A stretch of 29,119 nt of DNA from Arachnopeziza araneosa (taxonomy: Eukaryota; Ascomycota; Leotiomycetes; Helotiales; Arachnopezizaceae). The translations under genes and the position numbers were made by a program. Where the stretch lies: assembly GCA_003988855.1 (NCBI GenBank), contig QYAI01000238.1, forward strand, positions 1 through 29,119, written 5' to 3'. Below are positions 1-10,280 of this stretch, piece after piece; the first letter of the stretch is position 1; each line of letters starts with the position of its first letter. The notes beneath the pieces are model-generated. The model was not told the origin of the DNA. It made no database searches and saw nothing but the letters and a program-made list of their open reading frames with translations.

Positions 1-223
1 AAGTATAAAGTAAAAGAAATTAGAATTAGGTTAATAATTAATTATCTTGTCGAAGTTGCGGTCTAGAAAATCGCTTATTTTTAGTGTTCGGAATGGGGGT
101 GCACGGACTTAATACAACGTATTTTAACAGTGGCCTGGGAATGGCCCTCATGTTATCAATCAGATTACTGCATATAGAACCATATTTTCTCATCAGTGTT
201 AACTTCGAGGCAATAAGCTAACC

Positions 224-3200
224 CTATTCATGCATTCTCATATCCACAACACCAGCTCTTAATCGGTGGCCAATGTATAGGCCAATTTCCAAGTCGTTAT
301 CATTTGAGTAATGGTCCACAGCATTGTACTTCTCACCGAATAGGCATTCTAATAGATCTTCTTTCTTTACCAACTCTCCCGATTTCCCTCCTCTCGCTAG
401 TAGGGCGGTCAAAGAAGCCTGTTGTAATTCTGTTGAATTTGCTTCTTCGAGCCTTTCGCTCACGAATCTATCTTCGGATGGAGTCTTGCTTCTGCCTTTC
501 CCTTGAGCCATCCCGTGATCTATATGCTCCATTCGTCGTCTAACTGAAAGCTGATAGATTGATGCCTCTATCGACCCTTCAATCAGGTAAAGCCAGACAT
601 TGGTTTCTTGAGATTGCCCGATTCTATCGACACGAGCAATTGCTTGAAGCTCAAGGGCAGTGTTGAGCAATGGCTCACAGAGGAATACATGACTGGCGTT
701 GACAAGATTCAAACCTGAACTATGTGCCTTTGCATGAAGCAGAAAGCATTCTATACCAGGATCCTGTTTGAACTTCTCTATGCCATTTGGCTTGTCAATT
801 GATGAGAAGCCTATCCGAAACATTTCAAATGCTTGGGTAAGTACATCTAGGAAATCTCTGAATTGAGAATAGATAACTGATTTAGCTCCAGGGTCCACAG
901 TCCTAAGGTAGATAATATGTCGTGCTAGTGTATCCACCTTTGTCGAGAACGAGGGTCCGTTCAGGCCAATGCTCATTATTTCTGCAAGCTTGCTCTTATT
1001 GAACTCCCCATAAATCGCTGATTTTCTGGAGTTTGTAGGAGGCAAGGGACTGACTGGCGAGTTTTTGATAATATCATCTGCTTGTATGGATAGAGTCTGA
1101 GGCTTGAACGTGAATAAGTCTTCTCGGCCTAATTTCCGATTGCACATCGGACACGTTCGGTGCGCTTAAAAAATGAGTTTTATGTTATTAATATAGTTAG
1201 TTGTAATCTAGGAGAACTTACATTTCCACCACAGACTAATGCATTCTCTGCAGTAGGAATGGCCACAAGATGTCAGAGCTATGGATAAATTAACACAGGC
1301 CTCAAAAACCCCTCCCTAGCTTAGGAACCAAAAATTTCCTCCCACGCTTTAAAGCTTAGGATGAATAGAATAGATCAAGGGTAGAAAATCTCATACCTCC
1401 AATCTCAATAGTATCGCGACAAATTACACAAGTGCGCTGCTCCTGCATATTCGTTGCCAGCAATTCTAGATATGTTTTCTTAGATTTGGCAGCTGCAACT
1501 TTTTGGAGTATTGCCAATTCCTCTTGCTCCAGTTTTGCGAGGACATGCTCATCGTTGGGACCATCATAAGCCTTCACAGAGTCGGATACGGTTTGCAATT
1601 TTCTAAAGAATTCAAGTCTGTTGTTCATGAGATTAGTGAGTAGGTCTAACTCCTTCTCACATATCGAGACCGTTTTCATCTGTAGTGAATATTGTTCTTG
1701 AACAAGGTCGAGCTGCCTTTCTAGAGACACAAGTTCGTTGTTGACTCTAAAGCTTCTACTTAAAGCCTCTGGTCTCAGAGACGTGGCTGCAGCTCGCAGC
1801 TCTGATATTATGCCTCTAACGGATCCTGATTTCGGCTTCAGTTGTTGTCTAATGCGAAGTAGCTCCATTGTTTTCTCAGGAAAGGGACCTTGACCTGCTA
1901 ATGCAAGTTTCTCTGCGGCAGTTGCCTCGTATTCAACCAAGTTGTTCTTTTGGCCTGTAAGAATATCATGTCGATCTGCAATTATGGTACGTAATGCCTG
2001 AACTGAAAAAAATCAGCATAGTAAAGGTTGTATGGAGATGGTTGGTCTGATAGGTTAGCAAAACCTGGAGGGGGTTTGGACGATCTCCTCCTTTACGGTT
2101 AAAACAATAGGACTGACTACATACTATAGACCCTAAAGTTTTGGTTAGCGTTTTACACTCTTCATCGTTTGTCTGTTGGGTGACTTGTTCCTGTGCGGTG
2201 TGCATAATGGTAATTTTACTCACTCGAGCTTAATCACTACTCGTGTTTGCTTTTTTAGTCAAACTATTGATGTGTATGCGTGCTTCAGGCAAAAAGTGGA
2301 GCTACACAAGAGGCTAGGAGTATACAATAGCTGTTCCAACCATTAGAAAGTGAGAGACTAGGCAGTGAGCTGTCTTTGGCACTTGGACTAAACGCTATGA
2401 AGGCTCGACCAATTCGCACAGTCCATATTGAGAACCTCTCCAGGATGAATCAATAATTCAAGATATAATCGTTGTTCACGATGAGACTTTGAAGCTTGCA
2501 TCATCTGATTGGCTCCAAATATCGTTCTGGCACAGGAAAGTCGAAGTTGTTTTTATAGTAGGCCACAAATTGAGAACCCCTAGTGAAAGCACACAGACTA
2601 CTGCAGTCACCACATAGAGTAGCTATCAAAATGATTGAGGAATTAGAGTCCTTACATGACTTCATCTTGGATTTGGGTCGACTCCTCTAGAAGCAAAATT
2701 AGTATCGAATTCGTTCATTTTAAGAAGAATAAGGGAAGCCGAGGAGCTGGAACGTCCAAACTTGTTACAGGCACGTTACTTCTTAGGCTGCTCCCAAGCT
2801 TTTGGAGATTTTTGGCCAGAAGAACGGAAAGGAATTTCTCACCATATTCATCCCCAGTTACTTCCAAGCCATCATCTTCATCCACGAGTGGAAGCAAAAG
2901 GAGTTCTAAAGACTTTGCTCTCCATTCGTGAAGAACTTTTGCCTGTGTATTGAGGACAATTGCCAGCTCATCTTGGGCAGCAAATTTATGACCTTGAACG
3001 CCGCCCCGAAAGTGGGGAATCTGAACAAAGGTTTTACTCGCAGCTCTTTTTGAAACTTTGTTCATGAGCTTGTCCGCCTTGCGATGTATCTAGGGTAGGA
3101 GAAGTTTAGTCAGTGGATAGCCATTAGGGTAGTATTTGAAAATTTTAAATTCCACCTCACCTCTCGAAGTATTTCTCTTCTCAACATCTTAGCCTTTTCG

Positions 3201-5821
3201 TAGCACCCTATTTCAAGCCTTTCTAATTCCTTAAACTCAGGGGTATCAGGTTTCGTCATGGTTTCATCGGACTTGATCTGGAAATATGCATTGGCCTGGA
3301 AAAACCTTGCCATATGTTCAACCTCTAAGGCACCTCGCAGGCGATTTCGGAAGACTCCTAAGCGAGACGATATATCGGGACTAACGTAGATTAGCCACGT
3401 TTAATATACAGAATTAGCCCTTACTCATCGTTATCTTCGCTGCTATCATCAGCATCATTGCCCTTCGGCAGGTGAGAATTTGCTATGCTCGTAGGAATTT
3501 TTGCAATTTCAAAATGCAATTGCTGTCGGCATTCATCTGTAAGCAAAGAAGCCTCTTTGGCTGTCTGGGACCATATATCAAGTGCTTCTCTCACTCTCGG
3601 TGAGTTTTCAAACAACTGGCCCCTCTTCAACCGATGGACGAGTAAAGCTCGCTGCTCCACTCTAATCGCTTGATCCGTTTGATCCATCATAGTCTCCAAC
3701 ACTTGGTTGATGGTCGATACTTTCGAGTCTTTACTACCCAAGGCTCGTCGATTCTTGCCACCAACTTCTGGATGCAAGGCAGTCTGTCGCAATCTTTCAA
3801 GCCATTTTCGCATGATGTCAGAAACCGAGTCAAGATCCCAATCCTCCGAAATAGGCGTACCACGAAGATCAAGTTCGCATTCATCGCACATCTCTTTGTA
3901 AAGCTCATTATAATGCTGCTGCTCGACAGGAGTAAAGGGTATGGTTATGGTATACCTACAAGTAAGTAAGTAATTGTCTCGCTGGATAGAGAAGGTATTC
4001 ACCTCTTTTGTGCAGGAAGTTTCAATTCATCCCGAACGCTTGACTTGCTGTGTCTAAGCGCTAAATGATTAAACAATGATCGAAAATGAGATTTGTGTGA
4101 GACAAGACTTAACCAGATATGTTTCGTTGACGAAATTGGCTCTAGCCGGAGAAAAATGAGTAAACCGAGAAGATCATCAACACTCTTCCGAACAGGCGTG
4201 CCTGTAACGCACCAAGCATTGATTCTTGGTAATAGCTTTGCTACTCTTGCTGCATTGCTTACTCCAGACTCAAACATCTGAGCTTCGTCAATCAAACATC
4301 GCCACCACGAGATTAACATAAGGGGAGACTTGGGACGCGGATACTTTGACTCTCGACGCAGTGACTTCTCGGGATTTAACTGAGTAAAGTAAACCTCAGC
4401 TGCAACATGATGATTTGAGACTACTACTATATCTGAGAGGCACATTTTTTCGACAAGAGACGAAAAGCTTGCTTCTTTAGTTGCTTTGATACCTTCGTAA
4501 TGCATGACTTGAAGCTTCGGAGCATGTTTATTGATCTCTTCGATCCACTGCTGTAAGATGGATGGGGGACATATAATAAGAGTTGCGCCCGTAGGCCGCA
4601 ATTCTTTGCTGGTATGATCAGGGGTTTTGTGTTTTTGGTCATCTTTCTGCCGTGTGTGCATTAATATTAAGGATATCACCTCCACAGTTTTGCCAAGGCC
4701 CATCTCCTCGGCTAAAATACCACCTTTGAGCTGCTCAATCGCTAGAAATGGCTCGATGTCCATTGCTACAATACCAAGCACGTGACTGACGTAGCATAGA
4801 CGACCGCTTGCATCCGCTGTCTCGATGAATGAAATTGGAAGTTTCCTGCTACATGAAGCAGGAGTAGCGACGACCCCAGTGTTTGTCCATTCGACGCCTT
4901 CTTTTTGCATTAACCACCGTATGGCACGCTGCTGGAATGGGTATAGCTCAGCCGTCAGGCCCGGGACAACTAAAGAAGGTGCAGCATCATCATTTCTTTT
5001 AGATGAATGCACGCTCATATAAAAATCTTGCGGCGACCAAGTTGATATCATGGTTGAAGCGTCCGGATCAGGAAAATAACGTTCAAGGACATCAGTTAAC
5101 GCTCGCGGTTTCTTGTTTGCCTGCATAACATGATCCGGCGAAGGTGTGACTGGCCACATATTAGACTCCTTCTTTTTACCAAAAGAAATAAAAGATTGAA
5201 GAATCAAGTGTCCTCCGGGAGCAAGAGAGAAAATTAGTGGAATGGTACTGCCAGGAACGCATGAGCCACGCTGTCTTGGAAGGGAACAGAAGCATGGAAA
5301 ATTAGAGCTTGTGGTTCCTTACCATTCCACTTGATCGTGAGTCTAATCTGTAGGACATCATACTGATCCTTCTCAACAAGCGCTACAGAAAACTCGGTCC
5401 AGAGCCGACCATGGGTCCTTGCCCATTTTCTCGACTCTAAATGGACGAGAAGGGCTACCCTCACATCGTCCTGTGCATCTTCAAACGATAAAGGCGCACG
5501 GAAGAGAAAACGCTTCCTATCGTCAACAATTTCGACATACTCAGGTAAATGGATAGAAGGGACGATGCCATCGCGCTCCAGCGGCGTCTCGAATCTCGTC
5601 AATTTGGTACTAGTGAACCGAAACTCCAAGACTGAGCAGTTTACAATAACATGCTCAAGATCGAGCTCCTTACTGGCAACTGTATTGTGAGCCGAGCCTG
5701 CCTCATCTGGTCGGGTCAAGTCGGAGGTCGACTGTCGTCGACTTCGCTTCCGGGGAGGCTCAGACTCATTTTGTAGGATAAACTCTATAAGCTCGTCTGG
5801 CAGTTCTCGCATGCTGTCCAT
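224..5821 (-). CDS. SNF2-family helicase with embedded RING finger (SHPRH/Irc20-type E3 ligase)
   Basis: Swi2/Snf2 DNA translocase with a RING ubiquitin-ligase module between its two helicase lobes. This is the architecture of SHPRH and yeast Irc20, which act in DNA-damage tolerance and chromatin; a nuclear role is inferred from the family. My exons on the minus strand are 5821-5323, 5149-4003, 3955-3425, 3380-3161, 3089-2843, 2686-2656, 2132-2125, 2002-1397, 1278-1222 and 1164-224. They sum to 4287 nt and phase correctly into 1428 residues. Visible motifs are Walker A (EEMGLGKT, about residues 314-321), DEAQ box (about 454-457), VTGTP (about 481-485), RING C3HC4 from CVIC (about 1086) through CGH and CREC to CPMC (about 1123), and motif VI RVDRIGQ (about 1293-1299). 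The N-terminus is lysine/arginine-rich (PRKRSRR), a likely nuclear signal. The first intron's acceptor is uncertain (see findings). The RING is itself split by two introns. Confidence 0.9.
2125..2132 (-). other. 8-nt microexon of the SHPRH-type helicase
   Basis: The 31-nt exon at 2686-2656 ends in phase 2 (GTC AT, then a GTAAGG donor). The exon starting at 2002 needs one preceding base (TT CAG GCA). The octamer GGTCTATA at 2132-2125 bridges them exactly and yields the peptide join DEVM-VYI-QALRTII. It is preceded by CGCTAAC (branch-site match) and CTTTAG, and followed by the donor GTATGT. With it, the total coding length is a multiple of three with no internal stop. No transcript confirms it. 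Confidence 0.7.
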
Positions 5822-6377
5822 ATCTTGAGATGGTTCGCGAGAGCATTAACAGGATATGTGTACGATGAGAAGCCAATTCGACTGTCGCCTAACTCGGATC
5901 AGGAGTGATGGTCGGCTAAGGTAAGTTGAAGTAGAAGGTTGGAGATGTCATTGAGTAAGTAGCGTAAGGCCTGTGTTTGTCAAAGTAGAATGATCGTGCA
6001 TTCAGTTGCCTAAATCTGCAAGGTTAATGTCACGCCGCTTTTATTCTCACTAAAACGTTTGAACTTGTGGCACACTCAGAACCTGACTTTACCAATCCAA
6101 GGTGATAAGATTTATCGTGGGTATTGAGTTATTGATGTTGATCCTACTAGAAGTGTGTTTTAAATGTCTACGTTATCGTTTGGCAGTCCTCGAATTGAGC
6201 CTTCTTTTAGTGGTGACCAGCGAGTTAGGACATCCCCTGTAACCTGCAATCATAATCCTTACGCGAAAATAATTTCAACGACAACCTCAACTGTCTACTT
6301 CAACTACAAAGGTAGACCGCAAAGGTGCTACTCATTATAATTTCTTCTAATGCAATCCTAACTTGTCCGTAGGTTCA
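5822..6377. promoter_or_regulatory. Divergent promoter region between the helicase and mS41 genes
   Basis: This 556-bp spacer separates two divergently transcribed genes and has no convincing coding sequence. Just upstream of the mS41 start, a pyrimidine-rich stretch ends in TCCTAACTTGTCCGTAG (about 6355-6372). That resembles a branch site plus acceptor, so a 5'-UTR intron ending six bases before the ATG is plausible. Its donor could be GTAGAC (about 6311) or GTGCTA (about 6325). No clear TATA box was recognised. Confidence 0.4.
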
Positions 6378-7076
6378 ATGGCTGCCACGATGCTTAAACC
6401 ACCACGACTCCGATCAATACCTACCTTCTTACTTCCCTTTACCCAAACCGCTATGCAACACCCTCGAGGCGTCCACACACGCTTTAGGTCTTCCTCAATA
6501 CCTTCTCCAACACCTTTTGTCCCCAATGTCCAAACCTTTCTTTCTCTCATTGGCCGCAACCTGAGCCAGCATGCTTCGAAAATCCCGTCATGGACAGCTT
6601 TATTCTCCTTGTCCTCTACCCAATTCAAGCACCTGGGAATTGATCCTCCGCGGTCTCGAAGATACTTGTTACGGTGGCGGGAGAAATTCCGAAGGGGTCA
6701 GTATGGCATCGGCGGAGATTTCAAGTACATCCAAGATGGGGTCGGAGAAGTTCGTGTTATTGAAGTTCCGGCGGCCTCCAAGTCTCTTGCAACGGCAACA
6801 CTGTCACCAGGAAAGCGCAAGATTGTGGCCAATGTGCCTATGAATGAAAGTGACGCTGCCGAGTCATTTGTGCCAGTGAAAGGTTTGAGAGTTAGGGGTG
6901 CATATACTGTTGTTGGACCTCACGCGCTGCCACTCAAGGGGGGGAAAGGTGCTAAGATTATTCAAAAGGAAGGTCTCTGGGAGGATCGTAGAGGGCATAA
7001 AATTGATGGAGGTGAGAGACGACAGGCAGAGGTTCGAGCTAAGAAGAGGGGAGAGGAGAAGCGTGCCGCGAGATGA
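6378..7076 (+). CDS. FYV4: Mitochondrial small-subunit ribosomal protein mS41 (FYV4, IGR motif)
   Basis: Single-exon gene of 232 residues. The N-terminus (about residues 1-45) is rich in Arg, Ser, Thr and Pro with almost no acidic residues, as expected of a mitochondrial targeting sequence. It is followed by the IGR-motif domain at about residues 50-115: FLSLIGR (IGR at 58-60), FKHLGI, and the RRYLLRWREKFRRGQYG segment. This domain defines fungal Fyv4, now called mS41, of the mitoribosomal small subunit. The remaining roughly 120 residues are a basic extension ending in a Lys/Arg/Glu-rich tail. I chose the ATG at 6378 because the frame upstream of it has no ATG. The family call rests on motif recognition. 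Confidence 0.85.
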   Translation: MAATMLKPPRLRSIPTFLLPFTQTAMQHPRGVHTRFRSSSIPSPTPFVPNVQTFLSLIGRNLSQHASKIPSWTALFSLSSTQFKHLGIDPPRSRRYLLRWREKFRRGQYGIGGDFKYIQDGVGEVRVIEVPAASKSLATATLSPGKRKIVANVPMNESDAAESFVPVKGLRVRGAYTVVGPHALPLKGGKGAKIIQKEGLWEDRRGHKIDGGERRQAEVRAKKRGEEKRAAR

Positions 7077-8774
7077 GCTTTGAGGGACATTGTATAATGT
7101 ATGAGTAGCAGATTATTGAGGTATTGCTTTTCTGAGCTCAGGGCTGTGGTTGTATGGTGGACTCGGAGACTTGCTAAGTAGATATTCAATCGCCCAGGAC
7201 CTATCGTAAAACAAAGCAAGTTGGACATGCAGCATAGCCTCAAGAACCAAAAATCAGAGTTTGGTATATTTCTATTTTTATTTTTATGCCTTGTGATGCG
7301 TCCTTTGAGCTCCACTTACCTATGAACCTATGAATGCCAAGGTAGAGGATATTCAAGTCCATATTGGAAAGTAACCGTTGAGGCTCGCAGCTTTCCAATT
7401 CATTGCAGTTCAATTCGATTGAATTCATTCCAATCGAATAGGTAGACATTTGAGACGACGCGGCATCAAGAGATTGAACGGGAAGAGAAGGAAGCCCAAT
7501 CCAGGGTTAATGGTTTCTACCTAGGATTATGATTATGGTCCTTTCCCATTGATAGCTCTAGTCACCTTACTCGTCAATCAGCCACTCCTGACCCGTCGGT
7601 CAAAGGGCGTTCTTGGCAGATGAACAGGTATGCGTCATCCGGAGGCATGACCACGCACTTCGCACGCTGCATGGGTGGGATTTGAAAGACTCATCGCCCT
7701 GCGTCCTTTTCGAATGGGCTTTTGCTGGTTCTGCCGTGTGGTTGCCTATTTTTCTCCTGCAGGCAACACGGCCATCGTTACCCCCCTGCCCGCGATGCAG
7801 GTACAGAGCGTCATCTAGAAGAATCTTTGTCTCGTGGTGCTGCGGACCGCATCTCACTTGGGAAGTTTGACCCCGAAATTCGTTCGTCGAATACAGAATG
7901 AAGCCAAAATCCCGCCTCAACTCGAGCTTTTATCAGATCAGATCAGACCGACTACACTTCTTCCGGTACCACCACCACTACTCCCATTACCGCTGCGCAT
8001 TCATGTCAAGGATTCTCGGGTTCTATCCGTATTCTTTTCTTTTGAGAAGCCGCAGGTGACATACTCGCCAATAGCTCCCTTGTAAGTTGCAAGTTCAGGC
8101 TGGTTTGGATGAGTGGCTGCCTTCCTGCCTGGGAACCTGACCGACCTCCTCCTACGACTTACTTTGCGTCAGTTCTTCGCAATCGTTGTTTGACCCAAGC
8201 TCCTTTTGAGGCAGTGTGCCTATGCATCTGTTACTTTCCTCACTTCCTTTTTGTCAGACAAAACCAGTATGCCGGTCAGTGGCTTATATACACCTAGTTC
8301 GCTGGATCATTTTCGAATTTCCTATTCTCCATCTCGTAGCCTCATCAGTTATTTCTTCTGCCTGCTTGCATATCGTTACCACCTCTCAGCCCAGAGCAGG
8401 TTTCTTGTCTAGCTCGTCTCCTGACTTCCAATCTTCGGTTCCGGCGCCCATTTCGAGTGCTGTGCAATATCCACTCGTCGTTTTCGCACTTGGAACTGTT
8501 ATACGTTCATGCATGTGCCTAGCTGTTCTGCGAAGCTACATGAGCTAAGCTTTGTACACCAGTCATTCTACCTTTTGAGAGTTGATGTTAGTCCGTGATC
8601 CGTATTCTACTCAACCACAAGCTTAGATATTCAAGGGAGGCTCAACCTAGTGAGCAAGATATTGAGCACCCTAGCGAAGAACGCGCAGCGAGTGCAATTC
8701 CCACCATCACAATCAACGATTCTGATCAAAACCAGCCATTGAACCACGACTCGTCGTCTTCTACTGAAACCGAA
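7077..8774. other. Long spacer and putative leader upstream of the bZIP-like gene
   Basis: About 1.7 kb without a convincing gene. The first 400 bases are AT-rich and probably the mS41 3' end. A small perfect hairpin lies at 7409-7423 (TTCAAT-TCG-ATTGAA). From about 7900 the plus strand becomes CT-rich, as in fungal promoters and 5' UTRs. It contains several ATG-initiated ORFs: 8109-8297 (62 codons), 8222-8548 (108 codons) and 8585-8626 (13 codons). Their hydrophobic, low-complexity composition follows the CT bias, so I read them as possible uORFs, not genes. Confidence 0.35.
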
Positions 8775-9318
8775 ATGTCATCCTCTCACCGCTCGTCACA
8801 CCAATCTTCTTCACCCAAAGGAAAGCATGTTTCATCAAAATCCAAATCAAAGAAGGACGATTGGTCAGAGATCACTGATCCTGAGGAGAGAAGACGCGTT
8901 CAGAATCGAATCGCACAGAGAAAGTTCAGTAAGTACCACGTTCAGTATAACAGATAAGATTCTAAGCATCTCGACAGGGGACAAGGCGAAGGAGACCAAA
9001 GAGCGACAGGAGAGAGACGCCGAAAACAGAGCCCATGCCGGACACTCCTACCATACACCTGACCCTCGTGAAATGGGAACAGACGACGAACTTTCTGGTC
9101 TTCCCTGGGGATCTTTGTCTCTAAAGCATGTTGTTTCTAGAGGCAAGGCTAAAGAAGAAGAATCACGCCGGGGATCTCGTACTGGAGATAGAAGCAAGCA
9201 TGATTCAGATGAACCGTCTCGGGATAATAGAGACGGATATTTTGAACGTGACTCAATATACGATGAAGGAAAATGCACATACTACGATTATGGTAGCCAG
9301 GGGAGTAGCTCTCGTTGA
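8775..9318 (+). CDS. bZIP-like transcription factor, basic region without obvious zipper
   Basis: Two exons, 8775-8928 and 8978-9318, with an intron bounded by GTAAGT and CGACAG. They give 164 residues from the first in-frame ATG. The splice falls inside the basic region and restores RRRVQNRIAQRKFRDK, an AP-1/Yap-like DNA-contact motif (N-x2-A-Q-x-x-F-R). Upstream is a Ser/His/Lys-rich segment. Downstream, a short charged helix gives way to a low-complexity region that includes GLPWGSLSLKHVVSRG and an Arg/Ser/Tyr/Asp-rich tail. I do not see the heptad leucines expected after the basic region. The same frame is open upstream to 8592 with coding-like composition (PSEQDIEHPSEERAAS) but has no ATG, so the true 5' end may include an upstream exon or lie beyond a frame disruption. 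The factor is probably nuclear; its target is unknown. Confidence 0.7.
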
Positions 9319-10280
9319 CAAAGACTGGAGCGAAAGCAGGTTTGGAAAATCTCACAGTTATTTCTGACCTTCTCTGGGCTTATAGATGAGTATAGACCGA
9401 GTAATTTCCGTCAAGAAAGCCCTAGAGAGCAGATGTCATGGTGTGGGAGCTGGGATCTTCAAATTTCATTTGTGACACGCGACTTAGATTTTCGTAAGCT
9501 AATATTAATAAATGGAAGCATATAAGAAGGCAAAATATCACCGCTCGAATGATCTTTCGATTCTACACGCTCTCCTGTCAGAGATGGGCCATGTACTTTA
9601 GATACTTCTTCACTTAATCAAAGCTTATCCTTCATCCGCTTGGGTCCACTCTGCAACCTGCTGTGCTTGATGGCATAACTTAGAAGCTATTCTCTCTGTT
9701 CGGATCTTATCTTTACTGCTTGATTGACATAAACCGAGTAAAGACGATACTCATCATACTGAATTCCATGATGACATTTAGGAGGTGCAAGCTGAGGAGG
9801 TAAGTTCCGATTATAAGCTGAAGCGTGGTGTGAGAATAGTAATTTTCGAAATCGAGGTAGGCCAAATTCGTGAGCGCGAAAAGGGAATGTAAAATCGCAA
9901 TAAGTCGACCCCCGCTTTGAATGAAGACTTGAAAATTGAAATACGGAGTCTTTAAACCGCTCACTCTCACTATATCAATTTTCATCAGAAATTGGTCAAG
10001 TTGGGGTCGTGCTATTCGAGCCTCGATTTTCCAACTTTTTGATAATTCCACGACCACGAAATTAGGGAGTCGAAACAGTTGATTTTACCCCAGGAATTAA
10101 GGCATTTTATTTTAAGTTTGTAGCTGCAGGGGGCTTCCAACAACCTAAACTTAACTTCAGTTACTGACCTCACCCCAAACTGCTTCTTCCTCGATGACAA
10201 CCTGCAGCGGAAAATCAAACAAAAGCCCCTTTACGTAGTTTTTCTTTTGGAAAATCTGCAGCAATTCAATTGTCAGATCG
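9319..10280. other. Intergenic region between the bZIP-like gene and IES1
   Basis: About 960 bases. It should contain the 3' UTR of the bZIP-like gene and the promoter of IES1. Short minus-strand ORFs (9713-10057 and 10012-10218) have no recognisable motif and look like chance openings in AT-rich DNA. I see no RNA gene, repeat or mobile element. Confidence 0.4.

Noticed and set aside
1966..2223. 85-codon minus-strand ORF spanning the microexon region
   Set aside because: Its reading does not match the frame of the flanking helicase exons and the peptide has no helicase similarity. The microexon model explains the locus better.
2261..2500. Possible C/D snoRNA in the long helicase intron
   Set aside because: A CTGA D-box-like sequence and weak C-box-like sequences (GATGATG, GTGATTA) exist on the minus strand, but spacing and terminal stems do not fit.
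7409..7423. 15-bp perfect hairpin TTCAAT-TCG-ATTGAA
   Set aside because: Six-base arms in AT-rich DNA are expected by chance, and nothing nearby suggests a terminator or site.
8222..8548. 108-codon plus-strand ORF upstream of the bZIP-like gene
   Set aside because: Hydrophobic/Ser composition simply reflects the CT-rich strand; no domain, no splice context, and other frames are open too. Kept only as a possible uORF.
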